The position numbers and the translations under genes are program-made. This document shows, one piece after another, positions 36,644 to 47,511 of a stretch of 64,000 nucleotides of DNA. The notes beneath the pieces are model-generated. The model ran no database searches and was not told the origin of the DNA. It saw nothing but the letters and a program-made list of their open reading frames with translations. The stretch covers positions 62,001 to 126,000 of the forward strand of contig NZ_WTKP01000007.1 of assembly GCF_009793355.1 (NCBI RefSeq). The letters are read 5' to 3'. This stretch comes from Vreelandella zhuhanensis (GTDB lineage: Bacteria > Pseudomonadota > Gammaproteobacteria > Pseudomonadales > Halomonadaceae). The first letter of the stretch is position 1. Every line of letters starts with the position of its first letter.

Positions 36644-39600
36644 ATGCTCGAACTGCCAGGCGCACCCGCCCTTTCCGACTTCCGTCATGCCCGGTTGTTA
36701 ACGGTTCTGCGTGAACGCCTTCCCGAGGTCGAGTCGCTGTCTGCCGACTATGTCCATTTCATTGATCACCAGGACAAGCTGGACGATGCCGACCTTGAAC
36801 GCCTCACCCAGCTTCTGGATTATACCAGCCAGGGCGGTGAGCGTGAGCCACCGCCCAAGTCTGCTCAACGGTTTCTGGTGGTGCCGCGACTGGGTACGCA
36901 GTCACCCTGGTCGTCCAAGGCCACGGATATCGCGCATAATTGTGGCCTGAAGAAGGTTCAGCGCATCGAGCGGGGCATCGATTATCGCCTGACATTCAGT
37001 GCACCCTTGGATGAAGCCGAATTCACCACCCTGGTAGCGTTACTGCACGACCGCATGACCGAAACGGTGTTGAGTGACGCCTCGGATGCGGCCAAGTTGT
37101 TCGCTCACCATGCGCCTGCCCCCCTGGGGACTGTGGATATTCTCGACGGTGGCCGTGAGGCGCTGGCCACCGCCAACCGAGAATTGGGTCTGGCCCTGGC
37201 CGATGATGAAATCGTCTATCTGGTGACAGCGTTCGAAGAACTCGAGCGCAACCCTACCGACGTCGAATTGATGATGTTCGCCCAGGCCAACTCCGAGCAC
37301 TGCCGCCACAAGATATTCAATGCCGACTGGGTGATCGACGGCGAAGCGCAGCCGCACTCCCTGTTCAAGATGATCAAGAACACCTTCGCCAGCTCGCCGG
37401 ATAACGTTCTTTCCGCCTACAGCGACAATGCCGCCGTTATCAAGGGTAGCCATGGCGGACGCTTCTTCGCCGACCCCCTGACCGGCCAAGCCGATGAAAC
37501 CGCGCGTTATGCCACGCATCAGGAGCTGATTCATATCCTGATGAAGGTGGAAACCCATAACCATCCCACGGCGATTGCCCCCTTTCCTGGCGCCGCCACC
37601 GGTTCCGGCGGCGAGATCCGGGATGAAGGTGCTACCGGTATCGGCGGCAAGCCCAAGGCGGGGCTTTCCGGTTTTACCGTTTCCAACCTGCGTATTCCCG
37701 AATTCGTTCAGCCTTGGGAAACCCTCGATTACGGCAAGCCTGAGCGGATCGTTTCCGCGCTTGAGATCATGCTCGAAGGGCCGATCGGCGGCGCGGCGTT
37801 CAACAACGAGTTCGGTCGCCCCAATCTCACCGGCTATTTTCGTACCTACGAGCAGGACGCTCTGACCGAAACCGGTATCGAGCGGCGTGGTTTTCACAAG
37901 CCCATCATGCTCGCCGGTGGCTACGGCAATATTCGTGCTCACCATGTCCAGAAGGGCGAGATTCCCGTAGGGGGAAAGCTGATCGTCATGGGCGGCCCGG
38001 CGATGCTGATTGGGCTGGGTGGCGGAGCGGCTTCCAGCATGGCGTCCGGGGTTTCCAGCGCCGACCTGGATTTTGCCTCGGTACAGCGTGAAAACCCGGA
38101 AATCGAACGCCGCGCCCAGGAAGTGATCGACCGCTGCTGGTCGCTGGGCGAGCGCAATCCGATTCGCTTCATTCATGATGTCGGGGCCGGTGGGCTTTCC
38201 AATGCCTTGCCGGAACTGGTCAAGGATGGCGGACGCGGCGGGCGCTTCGATCTACGTGCGGTACCCAACGCCGAGCCAGGGATGAGCCCCTTGGAAATCT
38301 GGTGCAACGAGGCCCAGGAGCGCTACGTGCTTGCCGTGGCGCCGGAGGATCTGGCGACCTTCGAGGCATTATGTGCCCGCGAGCGCTGCCCTTATGCGGT
38401 GGTCGGGGAAGCGCTTGAAGCGCATCATCTGGAAGTGCACGACGGCCATTTCAATAGTCAGCCGGTCGACTTGCCGATGAGCGTATTGTTCGGCAAGCCG
38501 CCCAAGATGCTGCGTGAATTCCAGAGCGAGACCCGCACCATGCCAGCGGTGATGCTGGATAATCTCGATCTTCGCGAAGCGATGGATCGGGTGCTGCGTC
38601 TGCCTACCGTGGCCTCCAAGAGCTTTCTGATCACCATCGGCGATCGTTCAATCACAGGCCAGGTGGCTCGCGACCAGATGGTCGGCCCTTGGCAGGTGCC
38701 GGTGGCCGATGTCGCGGTGACCACGGCAAGCTACGATACCCATGCCGGGGAAGCGATGGCCATGGGTGAACGCCCGCCGGTGGCATTGATCAATCCGGCA
38801 GCAAGTGCCCGTCTGGCGGTGGCCGAGGCCATCACCAACCTGGCGGCCGCGCCGATTGCTAAGCTCGGCGACGTCAAACTTTCCGCCAACTGGATGAGTG
38901 CGGCGAGCCATCCCGGTGAAAACCAGGCGCTGTATGAAGCCGTGCATGCGGTGGGCATGGAACTGTGCCCGGCACTAGGTATCGCGATTCCCGTCGGCAA
39001 GGACTCCATGTCCATGCGTACCGCCTGGCAGGAAGAAGACGCCAAGGGCGAGGTCGAAGACAAGAGCGTCACCTCGCCGTTATCACTGGTTGTTACCGGC
39101 TTCGCTCCGGTGACCGATGCCCTGGCGACCCTCACGCCCGAGATAAACCTGGAGCAGGAAGAGAGCGACCTGATCCTGATCGATCTGGGCAACGGCCAGA
39201 ACCGCTTGGGTGGCTCGGCCCTGGCTCAGGTATATGGACAGGTGGGTGATGAGTGCCCCGATCTTGACGACCCGGAAGACCTCAAGGCGTTCTTCGAGGT
39301 CATCCAGGGGCTCAATCGCGACGGCAAGCTGTTGGCCTATCACGACCGCAGCGACGGCGGCCTCCTGGTTACGCTTTTAGAAATGGCTTTCGCCGCTCAT
39401 GCCGGCTTGGAAATCAAGCTCGACTGGCTGATCGACGAGCCGGTGGAGGCGTTCAACGCCCTGTTCTCTGAGGAGCTGGGTGCGGTGATCCAGGTCAAGC
39501 GTGCCGACACCGCGGAAGTGCTGACCCAGTTCGCCATGGCGGGTATCGAAACCTGCGGCGTCATCGCCCGTCCGCGCTATGACGACCAGGTGCGTGTGAC

Positions 39601-40585
39601 GGTATTCGAGGAGCCGTTGCTGGAAACCACGCGCCAGCTTACCCAGCGCACTTGGGCGGAAACCAGTTATCGCATGCAGGCGCTGCGTGACAACCCCGAA
39701 TGTGCCAAGAACGAATTCGATAATCTGCTCGATGCCCGCGACCCGGGTCTTTCCGCCATGCCGACCTTTGACGTGAACGAAGATATCAGCGCACCGTTTA
39801 TCAATACGGCCCGCCCGGCCATGGCGATCCTGCGTGAGCAGGGGGTCAACGGTCAGGTGGAAATGGCCTGGGCCTTCGACAAGGCCGGCTTCGATGCTGT
39901 GGATGTGCACATGAGCGACATCCTCGAAGGCCGGGTGAACCTCAAAGACTTCAAGGGGCTGGCGGCCTGCGGGGGCTTCTCCTATGGCGATGTGCTGGGC
40001 GCCGGTGGCGGCTGGGCCAAGTCGGTGCTGTTCAATGAGCGTGCCCGCGAGCAGTTTGCGGCGTTTTTCCAGCGTGAGGACAGCTTTTCGCTAGGGGTGT
40101 GCAACGGCTGTCAGATGCTCTCGCAGCTCAAGGACATGATCCCGGGGGCGGAAAAATGGCCACAGTTCATGCGTAACGAATCCGAGCAATTCGAGGCGCG
40201 CGTGGCCATGGTTCGTGTCGAACAGACGCCTTCGATCCTGCTGGCGGGTATGGAAGGGTCGCGCTTGCCGATTGCCGTGGCGCACGGTGAAGGCCGCGCC
40301 GAGTTTCGCGATAGCGCCCACCTTCGCAAGATGCAGTCGAGCGGCCAGGTCGCCATGCGCTATATCGACAACTACGGCCAGGTCACGACACGCTATCCGG
40401 CCAATCCCAACGGCTCGCCTTCCGGTATCACCGGCCTGACCACCCCGGATGGTCGAGTCACCATCATGATGCCGCACCCGGAGCGTGTCACCCGTGCGGT
40501 CACCAACTCCTGGCGTCCTGCAGAATGGACGCAAGACGGTGCCTGGCTGCGAATGTTCCGCAATGCACGGGTCTGGGTAGGCTGA
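36644..40585 (+). CDS. purL: Phosphoribosylformylglycinamidine synthase (large fused form)
   Basis: 1313 aa, the fused gammaproteobacterial form. N-terminal PurS-like domain (about residues 1-150), linker with [16 protein letters not shown], duplicated synthetase halves ([24 protein letters not shown]; later [17 protein letters not shown]), and a C-terminal glutamine amidotransferase with the nucleophile in [12 protein letters not shown] and the His/Glu in MMPHPERV. Fourth step of purine synthesis. AGGA lies just before ATG 36644. The 164-base gap to mltF holds a small palindrome (36593-36604) but no clear PurR box. Confidence 0.97.
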   Translation: MLELPGAPALSDFRHARLLTVLRERLPEVESLSADYVHFIDHQDKLDDADLERLTQLLDYTSQGGEREPPPKSAQRFLVVPRLGTQSPWSSKATDIAHNCGLKKVQRIERGIDYRLTFSAPLDEAEFTTLVALLHDRMTETVLSDASDAAKLFAHHAPAPLGTVDILDGGREALATANRELGLALADDEIVYLVTAFEELERNPTDVELMMFAQANSEHCRHKIFNADWVIDGEAQPHSLFKMIKNTFASSPDNVLSAYSDNAAVIKGSHGGRFFADPLTGQADETARYATHQELIHILMKVETHNHPTAIAPFPGAATGSGGEIRDEGATGIGGKPKAGLSGFTVSNLRIPEFVQPWETLDYGKPERIVSALEIMLEGPIGGAAFNNEFGRPNLTGYFRTYEQDALTETGIERRGFHKPIMLAGGYGNIRAHHVQKGEIPVGGKLIVMGGPAMLIGLGGGAASSMASGVSSADLDFASVQRENPEIERRAQEVIDRCWSLGERNPIRFIHDVGAGGLSNALPELVKDGGRGGRFDLRAVPNAEPGMSPLEIWCNEAQERYVLAVAPEDLATFEALCARERCPYAVVGEALEAHHLEVHDGHFNSQPVDLPMSVLFGKPPKMLREFQSETRTMPAVMLDNLDLREAMDRVLRLPTVASKSFLITIGDRSITGQVARDQMVGPWQVPVADVAVTTASYDTHAGEAMAMGERPPVALINPAASARLAVAEAITNLAAAPIAKLGDVKLSANWMSAASHPGENQALYEAVHAVGMELCPALGIAIPVGKDSMSMRTAWQEEDAKGEVEDKSVTSPLSLVVTGFAPVTDALATLTPEINLEQEESDLILIDLGNGQNRLGGSALAQVYGQVGDECPDLDDPEDLKAFFEVIQGLNRDGKLLAYHDRSDGGLLVTLLEMAFAAHAGLEIKLDWLIDEPVEAFNALFSEELGAVIQVKRADTAEVLTQFAMAGIETCGVIARPRYDDQVRVTVFEEPLLETTRQLTQRTWAETSYRMQALRDNPECAKNEFDNLLDARDPGLSAMPTFDVNEDISAPFINTARPAMAILREQGVNGQVEMAWAFDKAGFDAVDVHMSDILEGRVNLKDFKGLAACGGFSYGDVLGAGGGWAKSVLFNERAREQFAAFFQREDSFSLGVCNGCQMLSQLKDMIPGAEKWPQFMRNESEQFEARVAMVRVEQTPSILLAGMEGSRLPIAVAHGEGRAEFRDSAHLRKMQSSGQVAMRYIDNYGQVTTRYPANPNGSPSGITGLTTPDGRVTIMMPHPERVTRAVTNSWRPAEWTQDGAWLRMFRNARVWVG

Positions 40586-40588
40586 GCG

Positions 40589-42418
40589 ATGCCCAAAAGC
40601 AACTCCTCCAAGGCGGCCCAAGGGTCGCCTTTATCGTCACCGCCACCCGCCCTACGTCCTTATCAGACTGAAGCGGTCAAGCGCGTTGTCGAGCATTTTC
40701 GCGGCTCCAGCGACCCGGCGGTGGTGGTATTGCCCACCGGCAGCGGAAAGTCGTTGGTGATTGCCGAGCTGGCGCGGCTGGCGCGGGGGCGAGTGCTGGT
40801 GCTGGCCCATGTGCGCGAGTTGGTCGAGCAGAATCACGCCAAGTACCAGGCCTATGGGCTCGAAGCGGATATCTTCAGCGCCGGGCTCAAGCGCAAGGAG
40901 GCCGAGCGGCAGGTGGTGTTTGGCTCGGTACAGTCGGTGATGCGCAATCTGGCGCGTTTTGGCTCTGATGAAGGCGAGCGGGGCGGCTTCACCTTGCTGG
41001 TGATCGACGAGTGCCATCGTGTTTCGCTCAAGGAAGATGCCGGTTATCGTCAGGTGATCGAGCATCTGCGCCGGCAAAACCCGCAGCTCAAGGTGCTGGG
41101 GCTGACCGCCACGCCCTATCGGCTGGGGCAGGGGTTTATCTATCATCGCCATACCCATGGCATGGTGCGCGGTGATGAAGACTGTTTCTTTCGTGACTGC
41201 GTGTTCGAGCAACCGCTGCGCCTGATGGTCAAGCAGGACTATCTGGCCAAGCCCGAGCGCATTGATGCCGCCGTGGAGCGCTACGATTTCTCCCAGCTTA
41301 TGCCTGCCTCCTCGGGCCTGTTCCGTGAAGAAGAACTCAATCGGGTGGTGGCTGCCAATCGCGCAACGCCGGGAATCATCCAGGAGATCATCCAGCGCGC
41401 CGAGAACCGTCAGGGGGTAATGATCTTTGCCGCCAGTGTCGCCCATGCCGAGGAAATATTGGGCTATCTGCCGGCGCGTGAGGCCGGGCTGATTACGGGG
41501 GCTAGCGCCTCCGTCGAACGTGAAGCGCTGATCAGCGCTTTCAAGGCTCGTAAGCTCAAGTACCTGGTCAACGTGGCGGTGCTGACCACCGGCTTCGATG
41601 CGCCGCATGTCGATCTGATCGCGATCTTGCGGCCCACCGAATCGGTCAGCCTTTACCAGCAGATTGTCGGGCGTGGCCTGCGTCTCTCACCGGGAAAAAC
41701 CGATTGCCTTGTGCTGGACTACGCCGGTAACCCTTGGGATATTTATGCGCCGGAGGTCGGTTCACCCAAACCCCCCGGCGACAACGAGCCGGTCCAGGTG
41801 GAGTGCCCGGCCTGCGGCCACGCCAATCTTTTCTGGGGCAAGCGTGACGGCGACCTGGTCATCGAGCATTTCGGCCGCCGCTGCCAAGGGTTGGTCGAAG
41901 ATGCATCGGTCGCCGGTAGAAAGCGTCAATGTGATTTCCGTTTTCGCTTCAAGGTGTGTGGCGATTGTGGCGCCGAAAACGACATCGCCGCCCGGCGTTG
42001 CCATGGCTGCCAAGTGCTGCTGGTGGATGCCGATGACAAGCTCAAGGATGCCCTGAAGCTCAAGGATGCCTTGGTGTTGCGCGTCAGCGGCATGCAGCTG
42101 GAAGCCACCGTCAACGGCCGCGGGCTGCCCCGCCTGAAGGTCACCTATCACGACGAGGACGGCGCCACCCTGAGCGAATGGTTCGCTCTGGAAACCGCTG
42201 CACAGCGACAAGCTTTTCACGCTGTCTTTCTACGCGAGCACCTGCGCGCCCCCGGCTTGTCCTGGAAGCCCATGACACCGGGGGAGGTGATAGCCGAACA
42301 GCATCGTCTGCGTGGGCCGGATTTCGTCATCGGGCGCAAGGTAGGGCGGCATTTCCAAGTGCGCGAGAAGCTCTTCGACTACAGCGGGCGCTATCGCAAG
42401 GCGCAGAAAGCAGGGTAA
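40589..42418 (+). CDS. radD: RadD-like superfamily 2 helicase
   Basis: 609 aa. SF2 motifs: [13 protein letters not shown] (Q-like), Walker [13 protein letters not shown] box [21 protein letters not shown], and in domain 2 [14 protein letters not shown] and [14 protein letters not shown] cysteine-rich zinc module follows ([12 protein letters not shown], then [19 protein letters not shown]). The layout matches E. coli RadD/YejH, which stimulates RecA strand exchange and aids repair. It begins three bases after the purL stop, so it may be cotranscribed with it. Confidence 0.87.
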   Translation: MPKSNSSKAAQGSPLSSPPPALRPYQTEAVKRVVEHFRGSSDPAVVVLPTGSGKSLVIAELARLARGRVLVLAHVRELVEQNHAKYQAYGLEADIFSAGLKRKEAERQVVFGSVQSVMRNLARFGSDEGERGGFTLLVIDECHRVSLKEDAGYRQVIEHLRRQNPQLKVLGLTATPYRLGQGFIYHRHTHGMVRGDEDCFFRDCVFEQPLRLMVKQDYLAKPERIDAAVERYDFSQLMPASSGLFREEELNRVVAANRATPGIIQEIIQRAENRQGVMIFAASVAHAEEILGYLPAREAGLITGASASVEREALISAFKARKLKYLVNVAVLTTGFDAPHVDLIAILRPTESVSLYQQIVGRGLRLSPGKTDCLVLDYAGNPWDIYAPEVGSPKPPGDNEPVQVECPACGHANLFWGKRDGDLVIEHFGRRCQGLVEDASVAGRKRQCDFRFRFKVCGDCGAENDIAARRCHGCQVLLVDADDKLKDALKLKDALVLRVSGMQLEATVNGRGLPRLKVTYHDEDGATLSEWFALETAAQRQAFHAVFLREHLRAPGLSWKPMTPGEVIAEQHRLRGPDFVIGRKVGRHFQVREKLFDYSGRYRKAQKAG

Positions 42419-42439
42419 GCGAGTGCAGGTTCTTGCGGC

Positions 42440-43426
42440 TCAGAACCCCGAGCCGGGTTGCTTGAGAAACTCGATTTCTTCGGCGGTGGAGTCGCGCCCT
42501 AGAATCGCATTACGGTGTGGATAACGGCCGAAACGGTCGATAATCGCCTTGTGTTTCACTTCAAAGTTGTAGTTGTCTTCCAGGCCATTGGCTCGAAACA
42601 GACGTTCGGCATGCTGATGAATCTTGGGTGATTCGCTGTGCATGTAGGGCATATAAAGAAAATTGCGCTCAATGGGTGTCAAGGTTTCCGCCTCTCCCGA
42701 GGCAATGGCCTCCTGGGCCAGCATCAGCGCCACGTTATCCTGAGCAAATGCTTCCGGGGTATCGCGGTGTATATTGCGAGAAAATTGATCCAGCACCAGT
42801 ATTTCGGCCAGTCTCCCCCTAGGAGTCGCTCGCCATTCAAATAGCTCCCCCTGGGCGGCCTGGCTTAAAAGTGCCTTGAAGCGTTGGGTGATTCTGGCAT
42901 CGAGTTCCGCATCCTTTGCCCACCACTGTTTCGGGTCGAGTTCGTTGAACCAGAAATCCAGTACGGCTTGTTGCATGTCACTTGTCTCCTGCTGAGTCGA
43001 GGTAGGGTTTCCTTCAGGGGCGGACTGTGGCTCGAACAAGGCTTCCACGATACGGCATTCGCGAATTCTGCCGCCTCGGCACTGAGTAACGACGGTACGC
43101 AGTTCTTGCGCCAATGCCTGTAGGGCCGAGATGCGTGCTTCGATGCGCTGCAGGTGTTGCGAAGCGATAGCGTCCACCTGGTGGCACTGTGCGTCTGGGT
43201 GAGCGGTCAGGTTCAGCAGTTCATGGATGCTGTGTAGGTCCAACCCCAGGTCGCGCCCATGGCGAATGAATCCCAGCTGTTTCACCGCTTCCGCTGTGTA
43301 GTAGCGGTAGCCGTTGTCACCCCGTTTAGGAGGTTTGAGCAAGCCGAGTTTTTCGTAGTGACGGATCGTTTCGACTGAACAGCCGCTGGCGCGAGCGACC
43401 TCGCCTATCTTGATCAGTTCGTGCAT
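42440..43426 (-). CDS. MerR metal regulator fused in frame to DUF924
   Basis: 328 aa from ATG 43426. Residues 1-70 are a MerR winged HTH (IKIGEVARASGCSVETIRHYE); about 75-130 give the dimerisation helix and metal site, with Cys81 (AQCHQVD), Cys116 and Cys124 (QCRGGRIRECRIVEAL), the ZntR/CadR/PbrR pattern. With no stop, an 18-residue linker leads to a full DUF924 domain (residues 151-328, AVLDFWFNELDPKQWW; QFSRNIHRDTPEAF; NFLYMPYMHSE). An AGGAG nine bases before the internal ATG 42976 could also produce DUF924 alone (178 aa). Fusion of these two families is unusual. The divergent permease gene and its promoter make a Zn/Cd/Cu-type sensor likely. Confidence 0.85.
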   Translation of the reverse strand: MHELIKIGEVARASGCSVETIRHYEKLGLLKPPKRGDNGYRYYTAEAVKQLGFIRHGRDLGLDLHSIHELLNLTAHPDAQCHQVDAIASQHLQRIEARISALQALAQELRTVVTQCRGGRIRECRIVEALFEPQSAPEGNPTSTQQETSDMQQAVLDFWFNELDPKQWWAKDAELDARITQRFKALLSQAAQGELFEWRATPRGRLAEILVLDQFSRNIHRDTPEAFAQDNVALMLAQEAIASGEAETLTPIERNFLYMPYMHSESPKIHQHAERLFRANGLEDNYNFEVKHKAIIDRFGRYPHRNAILGRDSTAEEIEFLKQPGSGF

Positions 43427-43431
43427 GTGGT

Positions 43432-43462
43432 TTGACTCTGTAACGGTTACAGGGTTTATGCT
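43432..43462 (+). promoter_or_regulatory. MerR-type promoter and operator for the permease
   Basis: TTGACT (43432-43437), 19 bp, TATGCT (43457-43462). The spacer holds the perfect palindrome CTGTAACGGTTACAG (43438-43452). The overlong 19-bp spacer with an internal dyad is the signature of MerR-activated promoters, where metal-bound activator untwists the DNA. It directs transcription of the permease at 43506 and starts five bases from the regulator's ATG. Confidence 0.9.
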
Positions 43463-43505
43463 AGATCGTAATGGCATATGAAGGCAATCGCCGAAGGAGA
43501 CGCCC

Positions 43506-44546
43506 ATGCAGATGCTCAATGAAATGCTTTCCGTGGCGCTGGCAGCGGCCCCTTGGTTATTATTCGGCCTGTTCGTGGCCGGCTTGATCAAGGCATTTTT
43601 CCCCGATGCCTTGCTGGAACGTTGGATCGGCGGGCGAGGACTGGCGAGTATTGCGCGGGCAGCGGTTATCGGGGCGCCCTTACCCCTGTGTTCCTGCGGA
43701 GCGATTCCTACCGCCCTGGCGCTGCATCGCAAAGGCGCGGGGCGTGGGCCGACCACGGCCTTTCTGATCGGCACCCCCGGCGTAGGGGTGGATTCCATCG
43801 CGATTACCTATGCCCTGTTAGGGCCCTTCATGATGATAGCGCGCGTGACTGGGGCAATTGCCACCGCTATTGCGACGGGGCTGCTGGTGGCCATGACCAA
43901 CGAGCGACCCGTCATGCCCGAACCGCAAAGCGCCTGTGGAGGGTGCTGCGAAGCAGGGCATGCGCCGCCAGTGCCGGAAGGGGGCGATTCAAGGTGGCAG
44001 CGGCTACGCCAAGGCATGCATTATGCGTTCAATGATGTCCTCGACGACATCAGCCTTTGGGTCCTGGCGGGGTTGATGGTGGCCGGGGCGCTGATGGCTT
44101 GGGTGCCTCCCGAAGCCATCGCCACTTACGGCAGTGGTTTCGGAATCATGCTGTTGATGGCGGTGGTGGGTATTCCGTTGTACCTATGCGCCACCGCCGC
44201 CACGCCGATTGCCGCCGGCATGTTGCTGAGCGGCGTATCTCCCGGTGCGGTCATTGTATTTCTGTTGGCCGGGCCTATTACCAGCCTAGCCACGCTGGGC
44301 GTATTGCGTCGTGAACTAGGCGGCCCTGCGTTAGCGGCTTATCTGGCGGGCATCCTGAGCACGGCACTTATCGTGGGTGTCTTGACCAATGTGCTGGTGG
44401 CGCAGCTGGATATCAACCTGATCGCCCAGGTAGGCGCGGTTCAGGAGCTGTTGCCGGAATGGCTGGAATGGTCGGCGCTCGGCTTGCTGGGAATACTGGC
44501 TATCCGCCCGCTACGGCGTGGCGTGGAACGTCTGGTTCCTCAATGA
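43506..44546 (+). CDS. Permease of the SO_0444 Cu/Zn efflux family
   Basis: 346 aa inner-membrane protein with about eight to ten hydrophobic segments in two homologous halves. The family signature GAPLPLCSCGAIPTALALHRKGA recurs in weaker form as GIPLYLCATAATPIAAGML. A central cytoplasmic loop carries the metal-binding-like ACGGCCEAGH (about residues 142-151). The relatives include ArsP-like permeases; the Cys-rich loop and the adjacent MerR regulator favour a divalent metal substrate (Zn or Cu) over organoarsenicals. Substrate is inference. Single gene under the MerR-type promoter. Confidence 0.83.
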   Translation: MQMLNEMLSVALAAAPWLLFGLFVAGLIKAFFPDALLERWIGGRGLASIARAAVIGAPLPLCSCGAIPTALALHRKGAGRGPTTAFLIGTPGVGVDSIAITYALLGPFMMIARVTGAIATAIATGLLVAMTNERPVMPEPQSACGGCCEAGHAPPVPEGGDSRWQRLRQGMHYAFNDVLDDISLWVLAGLMVAGALMAWVPPEAIATYGSGFGIMLLMAVVGIPLYLCATAATPIAAGMLLSGVSPGAVIVFLLAGPITSLATLGVLRRELGGPALAAYLAGILSTALIVGVLTNVLVAQLDINLIAQVGAVQELLPEWLEWSALGLLGILAIRPLRRGVERLVPQ

Positions 44547-44551
44547 CGGGG

Positions 44552-44578
44552 TTTTCCAGTGAAAGGCGTGGCTATAAT
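44552..44578 (+). promoter_or_regulatory. Possible scpA promoter
   Basis: A perfect TATAAT at 44573-44578 lies about 95 bases before scpA. The -35 region (TTTTCC, 44552-44557, 15 bp away) is poor, so it may need an activator or be fortuitous. Confidence 0.35.
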
Positions 44579-44672
44579 GGCGCTGCCGTGATCTGGCATT
44601 TCTCGTGCCGCCAAGTTTGCTAGACTGCACGGCCAGCTCAGCCTTTCAGCCCACCCAGGAGAATCGACCCGC

Positions 44673-45593
44673 GTGAGCGAGACGTCCATTACTCAGCCCT
44701 TTAGTGAAACGCCTGCGGTGGAAGCTCCCGTGGCGGAGGCCTTGGGGCGGCTATTCAATGAGCCCATTACTCAGATGCCGGAGGACCTGTATATTCCTCC
44801 AGAAGCGCTGCGTGTATTTCTGGAAGCATTCGAAGGACCGTTGGATTTGCTGTTGTACCTGATCCGGCGTCAGAACCTGGATATTCTCGCGATCAATGTG
44901 GCGGTGATTACCCGGCAATACATTGAATATGTTGAACTGATGAAGTCGATGGAAATCGAACTTGCCGGTGAGTATCTGTTGATGGCGGCCATGCTTGCGG
45001 AAATCAAGTCGCGCAGCTTGCTGCCGCGCCCGCCCCGGGAAGGCGGCGGCGAGGAAGAAGAGGACCCACGCGCTGCCTTGATTCGTCGCCTGCAGGAATA
45101 CGAACGCTTGAAGGAGGCGGCGGAATCGCTGGAAGCCATGCCGCGTGCCGGACGTGACTGGTTCCCTGTCCAGGCAGGCTTGCCACCGCTTGAAGCGCAA
45201 GTGATCCATCCAGAGGTGGCGCTGGATGAGCTGCTCGGCGCCTTGGCTGATATTCTCAAGCGCGCCGAACTCAACCAAACCCACCAGATCAGCCGGGAAG
45301 TGCTTTCCACTCGTGAGCGCATGCTGAGGATCATGGAGCAATTGAGCCACGAACATTACATGCCCTTTGAAGCACTGTTCACCCTGGAAGAAGGTCGCGC
45401 CGGCGTGGTGGTGACCTTCATGGCGATACTCGAACTGACCAAGGAAGCCATGATCGAGATCGTGCAGAATGCACCGCTTTCGCCGATTCACGTCCGTGCT
45501 CGTACGGCTGTCCCTTCTGGCACCGAGGAGAGCGCCTTCGAAGATCAAACGGCAGAGCCCGCTTTCGAATGGCAGGAGAAGGTGCCGAAATGA
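44673..45593 (+). CDS. scpA: Segregation and condensation protein A
   Basis: 306 aa starting at GTG 44673, with AGGAG about a dozen bases upstream. The kleisin N-terminal motif is FEGPLDLLLYLIRRQNLDI and the middle EYLLMAAMLAEIKSRSLLP; the C-terminal winged helix (about residues 220-280) contains FEALFTLEEGRAGVVVTFMAILELTK. The acidic patch GGGEEEEDPRA lies between. It bridges SMC heads with ScpB. The stop overlaps the scpB start (ATGA). Confidence 0.95.
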   Translation: MSETSITQPFSETPAVEAPVAEALGRLFNEPITQMPEDLYIPPEALRVFLEAFEGPLDLLLYLIRRQNLDILAINVAVITRQYIEYVELMKSMEIELAGEYLLMAAMLAEIKSRSLLPRPPREGGGEEEEDPRAALIRRLQEYERLKEAAESLEAMPRAGRDWFPVQAGLPPLEAQVIHPEVALDELLGALADILKRAELNQTHQISREVLSTRERMLRIMEQLSHEHYMPFEALFTLEEGRAGVVVTFMAILELTKEAMIEIVQNAPLSPIHVRARTAVPSGTEESAFEDQTAEPAFEWQEKVPK

Positions 45594-46375
45594 ATGCCTC
45601 CCTGTTGGAAGAAATACTCGAGGCCACCTTGCTGGCCGCCGGTGAACCGCTGGCGCTGGAGCGCCTGGAAGGTGTCTTCAGTGAGGCGGAACGGCCGCAG
45701 CGGCGTGAACTGCGCGCCGCCTTGCAGCGCCTTGAGCAGCGTCATGCAAGCGGGGCGCTCGAACTGATGGAAACCGCTTCCGGCTATCAATTGCGCATCC
45801 GGCCACGGCTTTCGCCCTGGGTCTCGCGGTTGTGGGACGAGCGCCCACAGCGATATTCGCGCGCGCTGCTGGAAACCCTGGCCTTGATCGCTTATCGTCA
45901 GCCGGTTACCCGCGGCGATATCGAAGACGTTCGCGGGGTCAGCGTCAGCAGCTCCATCGTGCGGACCTTGATGGAGCGCGGCTGGATTCGTGTGATCGGG
46001 CACCGTGATGTGCCAGGCCGCCCGGCGGTATACGCCACCACGCGCACCTTTCTGGATGACTTCGGGCTCAAGACGCTGGATGCTCTACCGCCGATGCATT
46101 TGTTGCTTGACGACATTCAGAGTAAAGAAGCGCTGGACAAGGACGACCAAGCCAAGGAAAAAGCATTCAAGGATGAGGTGAGCGCTCCGGTGGAGACACC
46201 GACGGCTGAGATAGCCGACACACAGCACGCCGAGATGGCGTCAACATCGCCGCTGAGTTTTGCCGACCTTCAAGCAAGGCTGGCGGCACGCGCCGGGACT
46301 AGCGTCGATGACGACACAAGTGCCGGTGATGATAACCCTGAAGTGAGGTCGGATGACCATGAGTACGACAACTAA
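45590..46375 (+). CDS. scpB: Segregation and condensation protein B
   Basis: 261 aa from ATG 45590. Two winged-helix domains: [26 protein letters not shown], then [26 protein letters not shown] and [26 protein letters not shown]. About 70 residues of charged, poorly conserved tail extend past the family core. It forms the ScpA-ScpB part of the chromosome-organising complex. It overlaps scpA upstream and rluB downstream by 23 bases. Confidence 0.96.
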   Translation: MNASLLEEILEATLLAAGEPLALERLEGVFSEAERPQRRELRAALQRLEQRHASGALELMETASGYQLRIRPRLSPWVSRLWDERPQRYSRALLETLALIAYRQPVTRGDIEDVRGVSVSSSIVRTLMERGWIRVIGHRDVPGRPAVYATTRTFLDDFGLKTLDALPPMHLLLDDIQSKEALDKDDQAKEKAFKDEVSAPVETPTAEIADTQHAEMASTSPLSFADLQARLAARAGTSVDDDTSAGDDNPEVRSDDHEYDN

Positions 46376-47264
46376 CACGCCTAACAGCACCCCTAACAGC
46401 ACCCCCAAGCCCGACACGGAAAAGCTGCAAAAGGTGCTGGCCCGCGCCGGAATGGGTTCGCGCCGTGAGATGGAAACGGCGATTGCCGGGGGGCGCGTCA
46501 AAGTCAACAATCAGCTTGCCAAGCTGGGCGACCGTGTGGGAATGCGCGACAAGGTCAGTTTCGATGACCGTCCGGTTTCGCTGCGTGCCGAAGACGATGT
46601 GCCGCGCCGAGTGATCATGTACAACAAGCCCGAAGGTGAACTCTGCACACGCAAGGATCCCGAAGGACGGCGTACCGTTTTCGAGCGCTTGCCGCGTCTC
46701 AAGGGCGAGCGCTGGATCGCCATCGGCCGTCTGGATATCAATACCAGCGGCTTGCTGTTGTTCACCACCGATGGGGAATTGGCTAACCGCCTGATGCATC
46801 CTTCCACCCAAGTTGAACGGGAATATGCCGTTCGGGTCATGGGTGAAGTAAAGCGAGAGCAGATAGTGGCCATGGTCGAAGGCGTAATGCTGGAAGACGG
46901 CCCGGCGCGCTTCAGCGATGTACAGGAATTCGGCGGCGAAGGCATCAATACCTGGTTCCATGTGGTGATCCTCGAAGGACGCAATCGGGAAGTGCGACGT
47001 CTGTGGGAATCCCAGGGGCTAACGGTCAGTCGTCTGAAGCGCGTGCGTTACGGTAATATCTTTATCGACAAGCGTGCCAAGGCCGGTGAATGGATCGAGC
47101 TGACTCAGGATGAGGTGGATGACCTGGCCGGTCTGGCTGAGCTTGAGTCGCGCAAGGTGCCGGCACTGACTCCGGATGAGAAAAACCGTTGGAGTCGCGA
47201 TAAGCAAAAGCGGCGCCCGGTGCAGGCAATGCGCAAGCCGACTGAAAAACCTCGGCGTCGCTAG
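46353..47264 (+). CDS. rluB: 23S rRNA pseudouridine(2605) synthase
   Basis: 303 aa (ATG 46353; ATG 46359 is an alternative). The N-terminal S4 RNA-binding domain ([27 protein letters not shown]) is followed by the RsuA-type catalytic domain with Asp in [34 protein letters not shown] marks the RluB/E/F branch. The start has a short NSTP repeat and the tail is basic. scpAB-rluB is a conserved arrangement. Confidence 0.95.
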   Translation: MTMSTTTNTPNSTPNSTPKPDTEKLQKVLARAGMGSRREMETAIAGGRVKVNNQLAKLGDRVGMRDKVSFDDRPVSLRAEDDVPRRVIMYNKPEGELCTRKDPEGRRTVFERLPRLKGERWIAIGRLDINTSGLLLFTTDGELANRLMHPSTQVEREYAVRVMGEVKREQIVAMVEGVMLEDGPARFSDVQEFGGEGINTWFHVVILEGRNREVRRLWESQGLTVSRLKRVRYGNIFIDKRAKAGEWIELTQDEVDDLAGLAELESRKVPALTPDEKNRWSRDKQKRRPVQAMRKPTEKPRRR

Positions 47265-47339
47265 GCACTGCCAAACGTTCGTTGGCTGATTTCAGTCACT
47301 ACCTAAGGGTGCCGCCATGGAAAAAGTTAAAATAAATCC

Positions 47340-47368
47340 TTGCCATGGCGGGCCTCTATACGTATTAT
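47340..47368 (+). promoter_or_regulatory. tRNA-Lys promoter
   Basis: TTGCCA (47340-47345), 17 bp, TATTAT (47363-47368), then a C-rich discriminator typical of stringently controlled stable RNA. The -35 element lies in one arm of a perfect 9-bp inverted repeat (CCGCCATGG, 47312-47320, against 47343-47351). Confidence 0.75.
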
Positions 47369-47384
47369 TTGCACCCGTTAAGGC

Positions 47385-47460
47385 GGGTCGTTAGCTCAGT
47401 TGGTAGAGCAGTTGGCTTTTAACCAATTGGTCGTAGGTTCGAATCCTACACGACCCACCA
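47385..47460 (+). tRNA. tRNA-Lys (anticodon TTT), copy 1
   Basis: 76 bases with encoded CCA. The acceptor stem GGGTCGT pairs with ACGACCC. D arm GCTC/GAGC; anticodon stem GTTGG/CCAAT around CTTTTAA; T arm GTAGGTTCGAATCCTAC. The TTT anticodon reads Lys AAA/AAG. Confidence 0.98.
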
Positions 47461-47511
47461 TTCGAACGTTGTGTGAAGCAAGCTGTGAGCAAGTCAGTAA
47501 AAGGCAAGTCA

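Noticed and set aside
37040-38176. 378-codon minus-strand frame
   Set aside because: Antisense to the synthetase domain of purL; no domain seen.
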